NCBI GenBank assembly: GCA_964570565.1
Contig: CAZMYT010000005.1
Span: forward strand, 93,447-157,446
Origin: W0P28-013 sp964570565
GTDB lineage: Bacteria > Bacteroidota > Bacteroidia > Bacteroidales > Paludibacteraceae
DNA: 64,000 nucleotides
Direction of reading: 5' to 3'
The notes beneath the pieces are model-generated. The model saw only the letters and a program-made list of their open reading frames with translations. It searched no databases and was not told where the DNA came from. Made by a program: the position numbers and the translations under genes. Positions 34,768 to 44,329 of the stretch are shown one piece after another; within the stretch, counting starts at the first letter, position 1, and each line of letters begins with the position of its first letter.

Positions 34768-36168
34768 TTAATGCTTAATACGTTGCTCTAACTCTTGAAC
34801 ACTCAGACGGAACGTTTTATCCGTATCCATCAAATCATTCACCACACCACACGCATGTAATACTGTTGCATGGTCTCTGTTCCCTATAATTTTACCAATA
34901 GCCGACAACGAACTTTTGGTATATTGTTTTGACAAATACATCGCCACTTGACGAGCTGTAGCAATTTCACGTTTACGTGTTTTAGACATTAATGTGTCCA
35001 TTGGTAACGCAAAATATTCACAAACCAAATCACGAATTTTTTCTACCGAAATCACATTAGGTGTTGAAGATATCACTTTACCAACAACTTTTTCAGCTAA
35101 AGCTAAATCAATATCCGCGTCAGTCAAGGTAGCATGAGCCAACAACGACACAAGTACACCTTCCAAATTACGAACACTGTCTGTTACATTTTCAGCAATA
35201 TAATCGATTACCTCTTCTGAAATTTCCAAACCATCTTTATAAATTTTGCTTTTCAAGATTGCTTTTCGTAATTCAAAATCAGGCATTTCAATTTCAGCAC
35301 TCAATCCCCATTTGAAACGAGTCAATAAGCGCTCCTCCATACCTTCCAAAACACCAGGAGCACGGTCGCAGGTTAATATCAACTGTTTACCATTTTGGTG
35401 TAAATGGTTGAATATGTGGAAAAACGTATTTTGAGTACCTGTTTTATTGATAAATTCATGAATATCATCTAAGATGAGTACATCTATGCTACTGTAGAAA
35501 TTCAAAAAATCATTCTGTGTATTTTGACGAACGGCATCTGTATACTGAATTTGGAATAAATTGGCAGACACGTAAAGCACTCTTTTTTCAGGATATAGTT
35601 GCTTTGCCATCATGCCAATAGCATTTACCAAATGTGTTTTACCTACACCCGATTTGCCATACAGAAATAAAGGATTAAAAATAGTATTGCCTGGATCGTT
35701 ACCAATACTAATACCAGCTGTACGAGCCAATTTATTGCTACCACCTTCTACATACGTATTGAAATTATAAGCAGCATTTAACTGTGGATCTATTTCCTGT
35801 GGAACAAAACGTTGTTGAAATGGTGAAACCGAGTTCGATGCCAACACTTTTGGTGTAGATACTTTTTCGTTGGTATCTGTAGAAGCTGTGGGATAATCCG
35901 TAGTCTTCTGAGTGGTTTTATCAACCATAACACGATACAATAACTTTGTACCTTCGCCTACTTCACGATACAAGGTTACGCGCAACAACTCCGCAAATTT
36001 TTCTTCGATGTACTCGTAGAAAAACATACTCGGAACTTGTACAACGAATTCCCCATTCTCGTACTTCAACGGAACAATGGGTTCAAACCATGTTTTGAAA
36101 GCTGCCTCAGAGATATTATCCTTGATTACTTTTAAGCATCTGTTCCACAAATCGGCTGGTGTCATCAT
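34768..36168 (-). CDS. dnaA: Chromosomal replication initiator protein DnaA
   Basis: The 466-residue AAA+ protein opens the replication origin. Domain I (about 1-80) is followed by a linker, then Walker A GKSGVGKT at 171-178, Walker B (DVLILDDIHEF) and sensor segments. The C-terminal DNA-binding domain IV has the signature IGNRDHATVLHA. The first two codons are both ATG, and either may be used. Upstream is an AT-rich region with repeats resembling DnaA boxes. Confidence 0.97.
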   Translation of the reverse strand: MMTPADLWNRCLKVIKDNISEAAFKTWFEPIVPLKYENGEFVVQVPSMFFYEYIEEKFAELLRVTLYREVGEGTKLLYRVMVDKTTQKTTDYPTASTDTNEKVSTPKVLASNSVSPFQQRFVPQEIDPQLNAAYNFNTYVEGGSNKLARTAGISIGNDPGNTIFNPLFLYGKSGVGKTHLVNAIGMMAKQLYPEKRVLYVSANLFQIQYTDAVRQNTQNDFLNFYSSIDVLILDDIHEFINKTGTQNTFFHIFNHLHQNGKQLILTCDRAPGVLEGMEERLLTRFKWGLSAEIEMPDFELRKAILKSKIYKDGLEISEEVIDYIAENVTDSVRNLEGVLVSLLAHATLTDADIDLALAEKVVGKVISSTPNVISVEKIRDLVCEYFALPMDTLMSKTRKREIATARQVAMYLSKQYTKSSLSAIGKIIGNRDHATVLHACGVVNDLMDTDKTFRLSVQELEQRIKH

Positions 36169-36440
36169 TATTAAAGGAAATAAAAAATAAATGTGTTAAT
36201 ATGTTTTTCAAAAAATTATCAACAGGTTGTAGACTCTTTTTCACGATACAAAATTCGTATTCTTTTGCCAATAAAAAAAATGGTATTTTTAATTGAGATT
36301 TTAGAAAAATGGTATTGCTTTTATTTTCAACAAATTAGTGTTTTTATTTGATTTTCAACAAATTAGCAAATTATATTTTTTAACAATACTCATTATTAAG
36401 TAGTTAATAAATTAATTGTATAAATGTTAAATTTGACGGT
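36169..36440. other. AT-rich region upstream of dnaA with DnaA-box-like repeats
   Basis: No gene is present. TTWTCAACA, one base off the DnaA-box consensus TTWTNCACA, occurs three times: 36216-36224, 36324-36332 and 36352-36360. The last two sit in a 16-base direct repeat (36323-36338 and 36351-36366). AAAAATGGTATT is also repeated (36276-36287 and 36305-36316). The rest is mostly A and T. It could be an autoregulatory dnaA leader or an origin. No exact consensus box was found. Confidence 0.45.
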
Positions 36441-36484
36441 AAAAAAACCGAAATGTCTATTGGCAAGGCAGTTCGGTTCTTTTA
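36441..36484 (-). terminator. Probable terminator downstream of the MCE gene
   Basis: AACCGAA (36446-36452) pairs with TTCGGTT (36472-36478), with a T-run on either strand. It lies about 90 bases beyond the MCE gene stop, so assignment to that gene is tentative. Confidence 0.55.
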
Positions 36485-36574
36485 ATTTTTTGTATCAAGT
36501 TTCTTTTACTATTTCTTTTATTTAGATTTTGTCAAAACAAGTTAATTATTTTAACACGTAAAAAACGCTCTTTT

Positions 36575-37477
36575 TTACTTCTTTTCTTTGCTTCCCCAAA
36601 GTGAGAAATGAACGTAACGTTTAGGGTTTGCTTTCAAGTCAATGAGTAAATTGTCAGCACTCTTAGCGGTACTATTTAAGTTGTTATACAACGACTTATC
36701 AGTCATCAACAAGCCTAAAGTACCATTTTGACTATTCAAATTATCAGAGAATATTTGCAAGTTATTTACAGTTTTATCGATGCGTGCAAAGAGTTGGGCA
36801 AACTCAACTTGTTTCAAATCGCCAGATACTTTTTTAAGATCACCTGTGATCACATTTACATCAGATAAAATGGAAGGAACTTGATTGTTCATAACTTTTT
36901 TCAACTGAGCAGAGGTGCTTTGCAAATCAGCTGTAGTTTTTTCAATGGAACTTAAACTCTTCTTAACTTCCGATGAAGAAGTAATAGCATTCAGTGAACT
37001 CAAAAGAGAATCTACCTGACTAAACGTTTGTTCTAATTTTGGTACCAACTCACCCATTTGTGCCATCAAACCACCTTCCACCTCTGAAGGAATTGTATCA
37101 CCCGATGCATATAAATCATCAACCTCTGCGTAAACCAATTCAATAATCTTTCCACCCATGAGGCCATCATCTTTTAAAACAACTTTTGAACCTTTAGGGA
37201 GTTTTATATCATCATTCACCAATAAATCTACTACAAAAGGATGTTCACGCTTAAAATCGTAGCTAATTTCGCGTACCTGACCTACTTTGTAACCCTTAAC
37301 AAAGACTCCATTTGAGGTTACAAGACCTCCTAGTTGATCAAATTCAGCGTAGTAATGATTACTTGGTGTAAAAATATTAATCCCCTTTAAATAATTGATT
37401 CCGAAAAAAATACATGCCAATGCTGCAATAAAAGCAACACCAATTTTAACTTCTTTGGTAAATAATTTCTTAAACAT
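36575..37477 (-). CDS. MlaD/MCE-family lipid transport protein
   Basis: The 300-residue protein has one N-terminal membrane anchor (about 12-30; KIGVAFIAALACIFFGINYL) and then an MCE domain (about 38-120; YYAEFDQLGGLVTSNGVFVKGYKVGQV). A long helical, Ser/Gln-rich region follows to the C terminus. MCE proteins form hexameric periplasmic rings that move phospholipids between membranes. The permease and ATPase partners are not adjacent here. The amidase gene lies upstream and a promoter between them suggests separate transcription. Confidence 0.92.
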   Translation of the reverse strand: MFKKLFTKEVKIGVAFIAALACIFFGINYLKGINIFTPSNHYYAEFDQLGGLVTSNGVFVKGYKVGQVREISYDFKREHPFVVDLLVNDDIKLPKGSKVVLKDDGLMGGKIIELVYAEVDDLYASGDTIPSEVEGGLMAQMGELVPKLEQTFSQVDSLLSSLNAITSSSEVKKSLSSIEKTTADLQSTSAQLKKVMNNQVPSILSDVNVITGDLKKVSGDLKQVEFAQLFARIDKTVNNLQIFSDNLNSQNGTLGLLMTDKSLYNNLNSTAKSADNLLIDLKANPKRYVHFSLWGSKEKK

Positions 37478-37501
37478 AAATTTATTTTAAAATGTAAAGT
37501 G

Positions 37502-37509
37502 CAAAGATA
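37502..37509 (-). promoter_or_regulatory. Bacteroidota -7 element for the MCE gene
   Basis: On the minus strand this reads TATCTTTG, 25 bases before the MCE start. Confidence 0.6.
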
Positions 37510-37547
37510 CTTCTTTTTTTGAACTACTAAAAGACCTTATTGGAATG

Positions 37548-38663
37548 CTATTTTTGTTTGCTGATCTTTTCAGCCTCTTGTAATGATATTTTTTGACCAT
37601 TATAGAACACAATAATAAATGCTTCTGGAAAAATTGATTTAATACTATTTTTCAACTTCAATATTTCATCCAAATTGTTAGTTGAACCATACGTGTATTT
37701 AAACCAACCACCCTCTTCATAAAAAGTACAGTTGGTTAAACCTCTAAATTGAGGGTCTTTATTATCTGAAATCTGTTTACGAGTTATAAATAACTGTAAT
37801 TGGTACACCACCTTACTATCAGAAACTTGTTGAGTTGAATTGTCAATTTTGCTAACTGGAGGTTGTGGTGTTTCAGTTGTAGCGATATTGGTATTGGCCG
37901 CTACATTCTTTTTATCGTATTCGTGTTTATATTTGGCAAAAGCTTTGTAAATAGAGTTTGCCATTGTATTTTGACCCTCATCGGAAAGTAAAAAGCGTTC
38001 TTCATTGGGGTTGGAAATAAACCCTAGTTCAATTAATACACTTGGCATTTTAGTTTGATGTAATACCCAAAAATTCTCTTGACGTACACCTCTATTGTAA
38101 CGCTTGGAGGAAATAAATTCATCTTGTGTATAAGCTGCAAATTCGATACTTTTATCACTGAATTTAGATTGCATAAATTCAAACATGATGTATGAATCAG
38201 GTGATGTTGGGTCAAATCCTTGGTATTTTTCTTTGTAGCCTTCTTCTAGCAAGATAACTGAATTCTCACGTTTGGCAACTTCGAAGTTTGCATTTGTTTT
38301 ATCCAGCCCAATGGTATAAGTTTCAGACCCATAAGCAGATCTAGCTTTAGAAGCATTGGTGTGAATACAAATAAACAAATCTCCATTAGCCTTATTGGCA
38401 ATATTAGATCTATCTTGTAAAGGCACATATTTATCAACATCACGCGTAAATACAACCTTTACATCTGGATGATTTTGTTTGATTAAATCTCCTAATTTAA
38501 GCGACACATTCAAATTAATATCCTTCTCCCGTCCATTAGGTCCCATAGCGCCTGGGTCCTTGCCTCCATGACCAGGATCGATAATAACGGTAAATGGTTT
38601 AGTTGATGCGTAAGAAACAAATAGTATAGTAGAAAAAATAAAATAGACAAATAAACGTTTCAT
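37548..38663 (-). CDS. N-acetylmuramoyl-L-alanine amidase (Amidase_3)
   Basis: The 371-residue exported enzyme cleaves the bond between N-acetylmuramic acid and L-alanine in peptidoglycan. A signal peptide (MKRLFVYFIFSTILFVSYAS) is followed by the catalytic domain (about 25-245), with zinc ligands in DPGHGG, GREKDIN and IHTNA and the catalytic Glu in LIELGFISN. A Thr/Pro/Gln linker and a C-terminal SPOR-like region (about 290-365) follow. It is divergent from lptD, so both envelope genes share the intergenic space. Confidence 0.93.
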   Translation of the reverse strand: MKRLFVYFIFSTILFVSYASTKPFTVIIDPGHGGKDPGAMGPNGREKDINLNVSLKLGDLIKQNHPDVKVVFTRDVDKYVPLQDRSNIANKANGDLFICIHTNASKARSAYGSETYTIGLDKTNANFEVAKRENSVILLEEGYKEKYQGFDPTSPDSYIMFEFMQSKFSDKSIEFAAYTQDEFISSKRYNRGVRQENFWVLHQTKMPSVLIELGFISNPNEERFLLSDEGQNTMANSIYKAFAKYKHEYDKKNVAANTNIATTETPQPPVSKIDNSTQQVSDSKVVYQLQLFITRKQISDNKDPQFRGLTNCTFYEEGGWFKYTYGSTNNLDEILKLKNSIKSIFPEAFIIVFYNGQKISLQEAEKISKQK

Positions 38664-38840
38664 AATGAAAGATTAATTTAAAAAATTGCTCTTATAATGC
38701 AGCGTTTGAAGACCTTTATGCATTAGTTTAGGTGGCGCAAAATTAATGATTATTTAATGGATTTTGGCATAAAAAATGAATTATTCTGCTAAAAAAATAG
38801 AATTTACCGCTAAACACGTGTAAAAATGGCTATAATTGAT

Positions 38841-38848
38841 TAGCTTTG
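38841..38848 (+). promoter_or_regulatory. Bacteroidota -7 element for lptD
   Basis: TAGCTTTG, an exact TAnnTTTG, lies 49 bases before the lptD start. Confidence 0.6.
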
Positions 38849-38897
38849 CATTCTTTTTATTAAACTTCTTGTTTTGTACAAATAAAGCTGCAAAATA

Positions 38898-41591
38898 TTG
38901 AAATTCAAAAGTTTATATCTTATTATTATCCTTTGGATTGGTACTTTTTGTTCGACCTATGCTGTCGAACAAGAGGTACCCGACTCTATTTATGCAGAAA
39001 CCGTGCCAACAACATCGGTTAATACAAAGAAAAAAGGCGCAATAGATGCTCCTATACATTACAAAGCTAACGACTCCATTGTATTTTACGGCTCTGGCAA
39101 GGGCTTTCTTTATGGAGAGGGCAATGTGCGTTACGAACAAGCACGTCCCATAGAACTTAAAGCTGATTTAATTCAAATGAATATGGACAGTAACACGGTG
39201 TATGCTACTGGACGTTTAGATAGCTTGGGAAAACCTGTAGGATTACCAGTCTTTAAAGACAATACCGACGAATACTCATCGAAAGAATTAGCCTATAATT
39301 TTGAAACACGCAAAGGTTTTATTAAGGGCGGCATTACGCAACAAGGTGAAGGATATATTGTTGCAGATAAAACAAAAAAAATGAACGAGGATGAGATGTG
39401 TATGCAAGGCGGTAAATACACGACTTGTGACCATCACGATCACCCCCATTTTTATTTGCAATTGACCAAAGCCAAAGTAAAACCCGGAAGCTACATTGCG
39501 GCTGGTCCTGCCTATTTGGTAATGGAAGATGTTCCACTGCCACTAGTCATCCCATTTGGATTTTTTCCTTTTACGTCCAGCTACTCATCAGGCATTATTA
39601 TGCCTTCGTACGGCGACGAAATGGAACGCGGATTATTCCTAAAAAACGGCGGATATTACTTTGCTATCAATGATTATCTCGATTTAGAAGTAACTGGCGA
39701 AATTTATACTAAAGGTACATGGGGACTTCAATTAGGAAGTACTTACACTAAACGTTACAAGTTTAATGGTAATTTTAGAGCGAGTTACCGCGAAGATGTT
39801 TATGGGGAAAAGGATTTACCTGGTTATAGCAAATACAACAATTTCAAAGTAGCTTGGAGCCATCGGCAAGACCCTAAAGCAAGTCAATACAGTTCGCTCT
39901 CGGCCTCAGTTGATTTTACCACTAGTGGCTATAATCAAAGTAATGTAAACAACTATTACAATCCAGCAGAACAATCAAAAAACATTACCAGTTCGAGCGT
40001 AAACTACACCCAACGTTTTCCAGAAAGCCCTTGGAGTCTTTCTATCAATGCTCTGGTTTCACAACGTTCACAAGATTCTACCATTTCTCTATCGCTACCC
40101 AACATTACAGTAGCCATGAGCCGTATTTATCCGTTCAAACGCAAAGAAGCCGTGGGCAAAGAGCGATTTTATGAAAAAATTGCGCTATCGTACAATATGA
40201 CCTTTGCCAATAGTATCACCGTCAAAGAAAATAAATTGATGACCTCCAGCTTTACAAAAGATTGGAAAAATGCGATTGACCATAAAATACCGATTACAGC
40301 ATCCTTTAATTTATTCAAATATCTAACTATTTCGCCAAGTATCAATTTGCATGACAGGATGTACTTCAACAAAGTAAACCGCTCATGGAATAAGCAACAA
40401 CAAGAGGAACAATTAGATACGATGAGTGGATTTTTTAATGTGTATGATTTTAATGTAGGGGTCAGTATGCAAACCAAGTTATATGGATTCTACACACCAA
40501 ATCGTAAATTATTTGGTGATAAAATTGATCGTATTCGCCACGTCATGACTCCTTCTGTTTCATTTAACTATCATCCTGATTTTGGTGATGATGTGTGGGA
40601 TTTTTACAGTAGTTATGAAAAAATTATTGTCGACAAAAACGACATTAATAAAATCACTCACCAAACAGTAACCTACTCGCCTTATTCAAACGGTATGTAT
40701 GGTGTGCCCGGACAAGGCATGGTTGGCGCTATTAGTTGGTCGTTAGGCAATAATGTAGAGATGAAAGTGAAAGACCAAAAGAAATCGGATGAAGTAGGCT
40801 CCACACAATACAAGAAAGTAAGCCTTATTGACAATTTTACCGTTTCTGGCGGATATAATTTTGCAGCCGATTCGATGAAACTACAAAACTTTAATGCTCA
40901 ATTACGCCTTAAGTTGACCAAATCGTTTTCTCTCAATTTGAGCGGCGCCTTTGATCCTTATAAATTTGGACTAAATGAATATGGAAATCCTATACGTGTA
41001 AATCAATTACGCAATTTTCCACGCTTTCAAGGCACAGGAACATCATTTCAATACACATTGAATAATGATACATTTAAAAAGAAGGATAAAACAAAGTTCA
41101 ATGAAGACAATCAGGATGATACTGATACTGGAGTCGATTTTAATTTAGATCAGCCAACAAATGTAGATAAAGATAAAGGTGAAAAAAGTGAAGAAAACAA
41201 AACTAGTTCTGATGGCTATGTAAAACCTGACATTACGTGGAGTTTTACATTTAATTATTCGGTGCGTTGGGGAATCAGCAACCAATTTGATTACGACATG
41301 ATGGATTATAAGCGCGAATGGACACATAATTTGAGTTTTTCTGGTAACCTTAACCCTACTCCAAAGTGGAAAATTAATTATACTGGCTCATTTGATTTAA
41401 CTGCCCTTGAAATTACACAAATGACGTTATCCATTGTAAGAGATTTACACTGCTGGCGGATGTCAGCCTCTGTATCTCCTTTTGGACGCTACAAATCATA
41501 TATGGTTACAGTGGGTGTAAACGCCTCTATGTTGCAAGATTTAAAATATGAAAAACGAAGTGACAATAGCCGTAATGTACTTTGGTTTTGA
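38898..41591 (+). CDS. lptD: LPS-assembly outer-membrane protein LptD
   Basis: The 897-residue protein inserts lipopolysaccharide into the outer leaflet. A signal peptide (about 1-22) is followed by an OstA-like beta-jellyroll (about 45-200; KADLIQMNMDSNTVYATG and FETRKGFIKGGI) and then a large beta-barrel with an acidic, Lys-rich insert near 720-770. The frame starts at TTG. No ATG lies near, and the signal peptide needs this codon, so a TTG start is well supported. The -7 element of the next gene begins 18 bases after its stop, and that promoter's -33 element overlaps its last codons. Confidence 0.9.
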   Translation: MKFKSLYLIIILWIGTFCSTYAVEQEVPDSIYAETVPTTSVNTKKKGAIDAPIHYKANDSIVFYGSGKGFLYGEGNVRYEQARPIELKADLIQMNMDSNTVYATGRLDSLGKPVGLPVFKDNTDEYSSKELAYNFETRKGFIKGGITQQGEGYIVADKTKKMNEDEMCMQGGKYTTCDHHDHPHFYLQLTKAKVKPGSYIAAGPAYLVMEDVPLPLVIPFGFFPFTSSYSSGIIMPSYGDEMERGLFLKNGGYYFAINDYLDLEVTGEIYTKGTWGLQLGSTYTKRYKFNGNFRASYREDVYGEKDLPGYSKYNNFKVAWSHRQDPKASQYSSLSASVDFTTSGYNQSNVNNYYNPAEQSKNITSSSVNYTQRFPESPWSLSINALVSQRSQDSTISLSLPNITVAMSRIYPFKRKEAVGKERFYEKIALSYNMTFANSITVKENKLMTSSFTKDWKNAIDHKIPITASFNLFKYLTISPSINLHDRMYFNKVNRSWNKQQQEEQLDTMSGFFNVYDFNVGVSMQTKLYGFYTPNRKLFGDKIDRIRHVMTPSVSFNYHPDFGDDVWDFYSSYEKIIVDKNDINKITHQTVTYSPYSNGMYGVPGQGMVGAISWSLGNNVEMKVKDQKKSDEVGSTQYKKVSLIDNFTVSGGYNFAADSMKLQNFNAQLRLKLTKSFSLNLSGAFDPYKFGLNEYGNPIRVNQLRNFPRFQGTGTSFQYTLNNDTFKKKDKTKFNEDNQDDTDTGVDFNLDQPTNVDKDKGEKSEENKTSSDGYVKPDITWSFTFNYSVRWGISNQFDYDMMDYKREWTHNLSFSGNLNPTPKWKINYTGSFDLTALEITQMTLSIVRDLHCWRMSASVSPFGRYKSYMVTVGVNASMLQDLKYEKRSDNSRNVLWF

Positions 41592-41617
41592 CACAACAAA
41601 CAAAAAACGTATCTTTG
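41587..41617 (+). promoter_or_regulatory. Complete Bacteroidota promoter for the SlyD-like gene
   Basis: TTTG at 41587-41590 and TATCTTTG at 41610-41617 are separated by 19 bases. The -33 element overlaps the end of lptD. Confidence 0.8.
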
Positions 41618-41665
41618 TCAGACGATTAAATAAATAAACTATATACAAATTAAAAACTTACTTTT

Positions 41666-42238
41666 ATGAAAATTGCAGAAAACATGCTCGTTTCTTTAGA
41701 ATATAAACTTTATGTAAAAAATGAAGAGGGCACACTTGAATTAATGGAAGAAACTGAACAAGGTCAACCTTTACGTTTTTTCTACGGGATGGGTATGATG
41801 TTACCAAAATTTGAAGAAGGATTAGCTAACTTAAATGAAAACGACACCTTCGAAATTTCATTAGCTTGCGCTGATGCTTATGGCGAATATGATGAAGCTA
41901 ACATCGTAGATTTACCTCGCGAGATTTTTGAAATCGATGGTAAAATCGACGAAAAAGGTGTATACCCAGGCGCTATCGTGCCACTTATTGACTCTGAAGG
42001 TCAACGTATCAACGCCGAAGTAGTAGAAGTTAAACCAACCGTTGTAACAGTAGATTTCAATCATCCATTAGCTGGCGAAGATTTACACTTTACTGGGAAA
42101 GTACTTGAAGTACACGAACCTACTGAAGAAGATTTACGCGCTATGTCTGGTGGTTGTGGCTGCGGTTGCGATTCTTGTGGTAGTGGTTGTGATTGTGGCG
42201 ATAGCTGCGGAGACGGTTGTGAAGGAGGCTGTTGCTAA
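41666..42238 (+). CDS. SlyD-like FKBP peptidyl-prolyl isomerase with Cys-rich metal-binding tail
   Basis: The 190-residue cytoplasmic protein has the SlyD layout. A split FKBP domain (residues 1-70 and about 125-150) contains GQPLRFFYGMGMMLPKFEEGL and FNHPLAGEDLHF, around an insert-in-flap domain. The last 29 residues (162-190) contain ten Cys, no His, and mostly Gly, Asp and Ser. In E. coli SlyD a Cys/His-rich tail binds nickel. Here the all-Cys tail suggests binding of soft or zinc-like metals. Prolyl isomerase and chaperone activity is inferred from the family. It has its own promoter. Confidence 0.9.
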   Translation: MKIAENMLVSLEYKLYVKNEEGTLELMEETEQGQPLRFFYGMGMMLPKFEEGLANLNENDTFEISLACADAYGEYDEANIVDLPREIFEIDGKIDEKGVYPGAIVPLIDSEGQRINAEVVEVKPTVVTVDFNHPLAGEDLHFTGKVLEVHEPTEEDLRAMSGGCGCGCDSCGSGCDCGDSCGDGCEGGCC

Positions 42239-42267
42239 TAGCTATAACTAATTAATTGATCTGCGTT

Positions 42268-43341
42268 ATGTCGAACACATTTGGTACATTATTTCGATTA
42301 ACATCATTTGGCGAATCACATGGTGCGGCCATTGGCGGTATTATTGATGGTTGTCCTGCTGGTATTGAAATAGACTTGGAACTCATTCAAGCGGAACTAA
42401 ATAGACGTCGACCAGGTCAATCATCCATTACCACGCAACGTAATGAAGCTGATGAAGTAACTTTCTTTTCAGGTATTTTTGAAGGCAAGACCACTGGAAC
42501 TCCCATTGGTTTTGCCATTCTTAATACAAATCAACATAGCGATGATTACAATCATTTGAAAGATGTATTCCGACCAAGTCATGCCGACTACACGTATCAA
42601 ATGAAATATGGCACAAGAGATTACCGAGGCGGTGGTCGGGCTTCAGCTCGTGAAACCATTGCACGCGTGGTGGCTGGCGCCATAGCCAAATTAGTTTTAA
42701 AACAAGCTGGCATATCCATTGCAGCTTACACGTCGCAAATTGGACCTATAAAGACCAATCTTCCCTATCAGCAATTAGACCTCACACAAACTGAAACAAA
42801 TAGCGTACGATGTCCAGAACCAGTTATTGCCAAAGAAATGCAAGACTTTATTACAACTTGCAAATCGGAAGGCGATTCTATTGGTGGTATTGTTACATGC
42901 GTCATTAAAGGACTACCTGTAGGATTGGGCGAACCTGTTTTTGATAAGTTGCAAGCGCGCTTAGCATATGCAATGCTTTCTATTAATGCTGTAAAAGGAT
43001 TTGACTACGGAAGCGGATTTGAGTGTGTCTCGCAAAAAGGTTCCGAAGTAAATGATTCATTTACAATAGAAAACGAACAAGTTACAACAAAAACCAATTT
43101 TTCAGGTGGCATACAAGGTGGCATTTCCAATGGACAAGATATTTATTTCCGCACTGTATTTAAACCTACAGCCACTATTTCTAAAGCCCAACAAACCATC
43201 GACACCGAAAAACAATTAATCAATTTAGAAGCGCATGGTCGACACGATCCTTGCGTGGTACCAAGAGCTGTACCTATTATTGAAGCGATGGCGGCCATAG
43301 TCACTTTGGATGCTTACTTATTGAATAAAACACACAACTGA
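42268..43341 (+). CDS. aroC: Chorismate synthase
   Basis: The enzyme makes chorismate from EPSP with reduced FMN, ending the shikimate pathway. The start MSNTFGTLFRLTSFGESHG at 42268 is canonical (357 residues). The open frame to a TTG at 42256 is not needed. RRPGQSSITTQRNEADEV and RGGGRASARETIARV are family signatures. The stop TGA overlaps the ATG of the next gene by one base, so the two are translationally coupled. Confidence 0.97.
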   Translation: MSNTFGTLFRLTSFGESHGAAIGGIIDGCPAGIEIDLELIQAELNRRRPGQSSITTQRNEADEVTFFSGIFEGKTTGTPIGFAILNTNQHSDDYNHLKDVFRPSHADYTYQMKYGTRDYRGGGRASARETIARVVAGAIAKLVLKQAGISIAAYTSQIGPIKTNLPYQQLDLTQTETNSVRCPEPVIAKEMQDFITTCKSEGDSIGGIVTCVIKGLPVGLGEPVFDKLQARLAYAMLSINAVKGFDYGSGFECVSQKGSEVNDSFTIENEQVTTKTNFSGGIQGGISNGQDIYFRTVFKPTATISKAQQTIDTEKQLINLEAHGRHDPCVVPRAVPIIEAMAAIVTLDAYLLNKTHN

Positions 43342-44285
43342 TGAATAGCGACATACGAGGAGAACTCTGGGGAGTTATTGTAAATCCATATTCTGGGAAA
43401 CGTCAACTTGCAAAAGATTGGATTAAAATCTACCGCTTACTTAAAAAAGCTGACATTCGCTTTGACGAACAATTAACAGCTTATCCTGGGCATGCTACCG
43501 AAATTGCCACAAATATGGTCGAACATGGCTATAAACACCTACTCGTAGTAGGCGGTGATGGTACTATTAATGAAGTCGTAAATGGAATTTACACGTCAAA
43601 CATTGAACATAAATCAGAAATCACACTTGCTTTAGTGCCTTATGGTACTGGCAACGACTGGGCACGCTATTGGAAAATCACACGAAATTATCGTCAACTA
43701 GCACGACATCTGTTCGAACGAAAAAGCGTTTTGGTAGATATTGGCAAAATGACTTATGTAAATGCCAACAATGATGAAGAGCACCGTTTTTTTATAAATG
43801 GTGCTGGAATGGGATTTGATGGCATGGTAGTAAAAATAACCAACCATATTAAACAGGTATTAGGCGGAAGTGCTTGGGTTTATTCGCTATCGGTATTCTT
43901 AGCATTGTTTAAATTAAAAAATCATCCGATGCGTTTAATCGCTGATGATAAAATAGTTGAGAAAAAAATTGTTACTATTGCTATCGGTAACACATGTTAT
44001 TCTGGAGGAGGTTTAAAACAGGCACCAGAAGCCATTCCTACCGATGGATTATTTCATGTTACAGCTATAGAACCTTTAAAATTGACTGAAATACCATCCG
44101 CTTTACGATGTTTATTCCAAGGGAAGTTAACAGATCATAAACGTGCACACTCATTCGCCACCAAACGTTTTGTAGTAGAAACTCCTAGTAAAATTTATGC
44201 AGAAACTGATGGAATTTTGATTGATGCTAAATCGCCCTACACAATAGAAATTATTCCTCAAGCATTGAATATGCTTATACCATAA
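43341..44285 (+). CDS. Diacylglycerol kinase-family lipid kinase
   Basis: The 314-residue protein has the DAGK catalytic domain with VIVNPYSGK at about 12-20, the nucleotide motif VGGDGTINEV (GGDGT at 71-75) and PYGTGNDWAR. It probably phosphorylates a lipid such as diacylglycerol or undecaprenol; the exact lipid cannot be told. It is coupled to aroC by a TGATG overlap, although the two functions are not obviously related. Confidence 0.9.
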   Translation: MNSDIRGELWGVIVNPYSGKRQLAKDWIKIYRLLKKADIRFDEQLTAYPGHATEIATNMVEHGYKHLLVVGGDGTINEVVNGIYTSNIEHKSEITLALVPYGTGNDWARYWKITRNYRQLARHLFERKSVLVDIGKMTYVNANNDEEHRFFINGAGMGFDGMVVKITNHIKQVLGGSAWVYSLSVFLALFKLKNHPMRLIADDKIVEKKIVTIAIGNTCYSGGGLKQAPEAIPTDGLFHVTAIEPLKLTEIPSALRCLFQGKLTDHKRAHSFATKRFVVETPSKIYAETDGILIDAKSPYTIEIIPQALNMLIP

Positions 44286-44316
44286 AAAATAGACGAGCAA
44301 TGCTCGTCTATTTTTA
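44284..44316. terminator. Bidirectional terminator between the lipid kinase and aminopeptidase P genes
   Basis: A perfect 15-bp stem (AAAAATAGACGAGCA and its complement around one base) lies between convergent genes. Confidence 0.88.
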
Positions 44317-44329
44317 TTTAATTAGCTTC

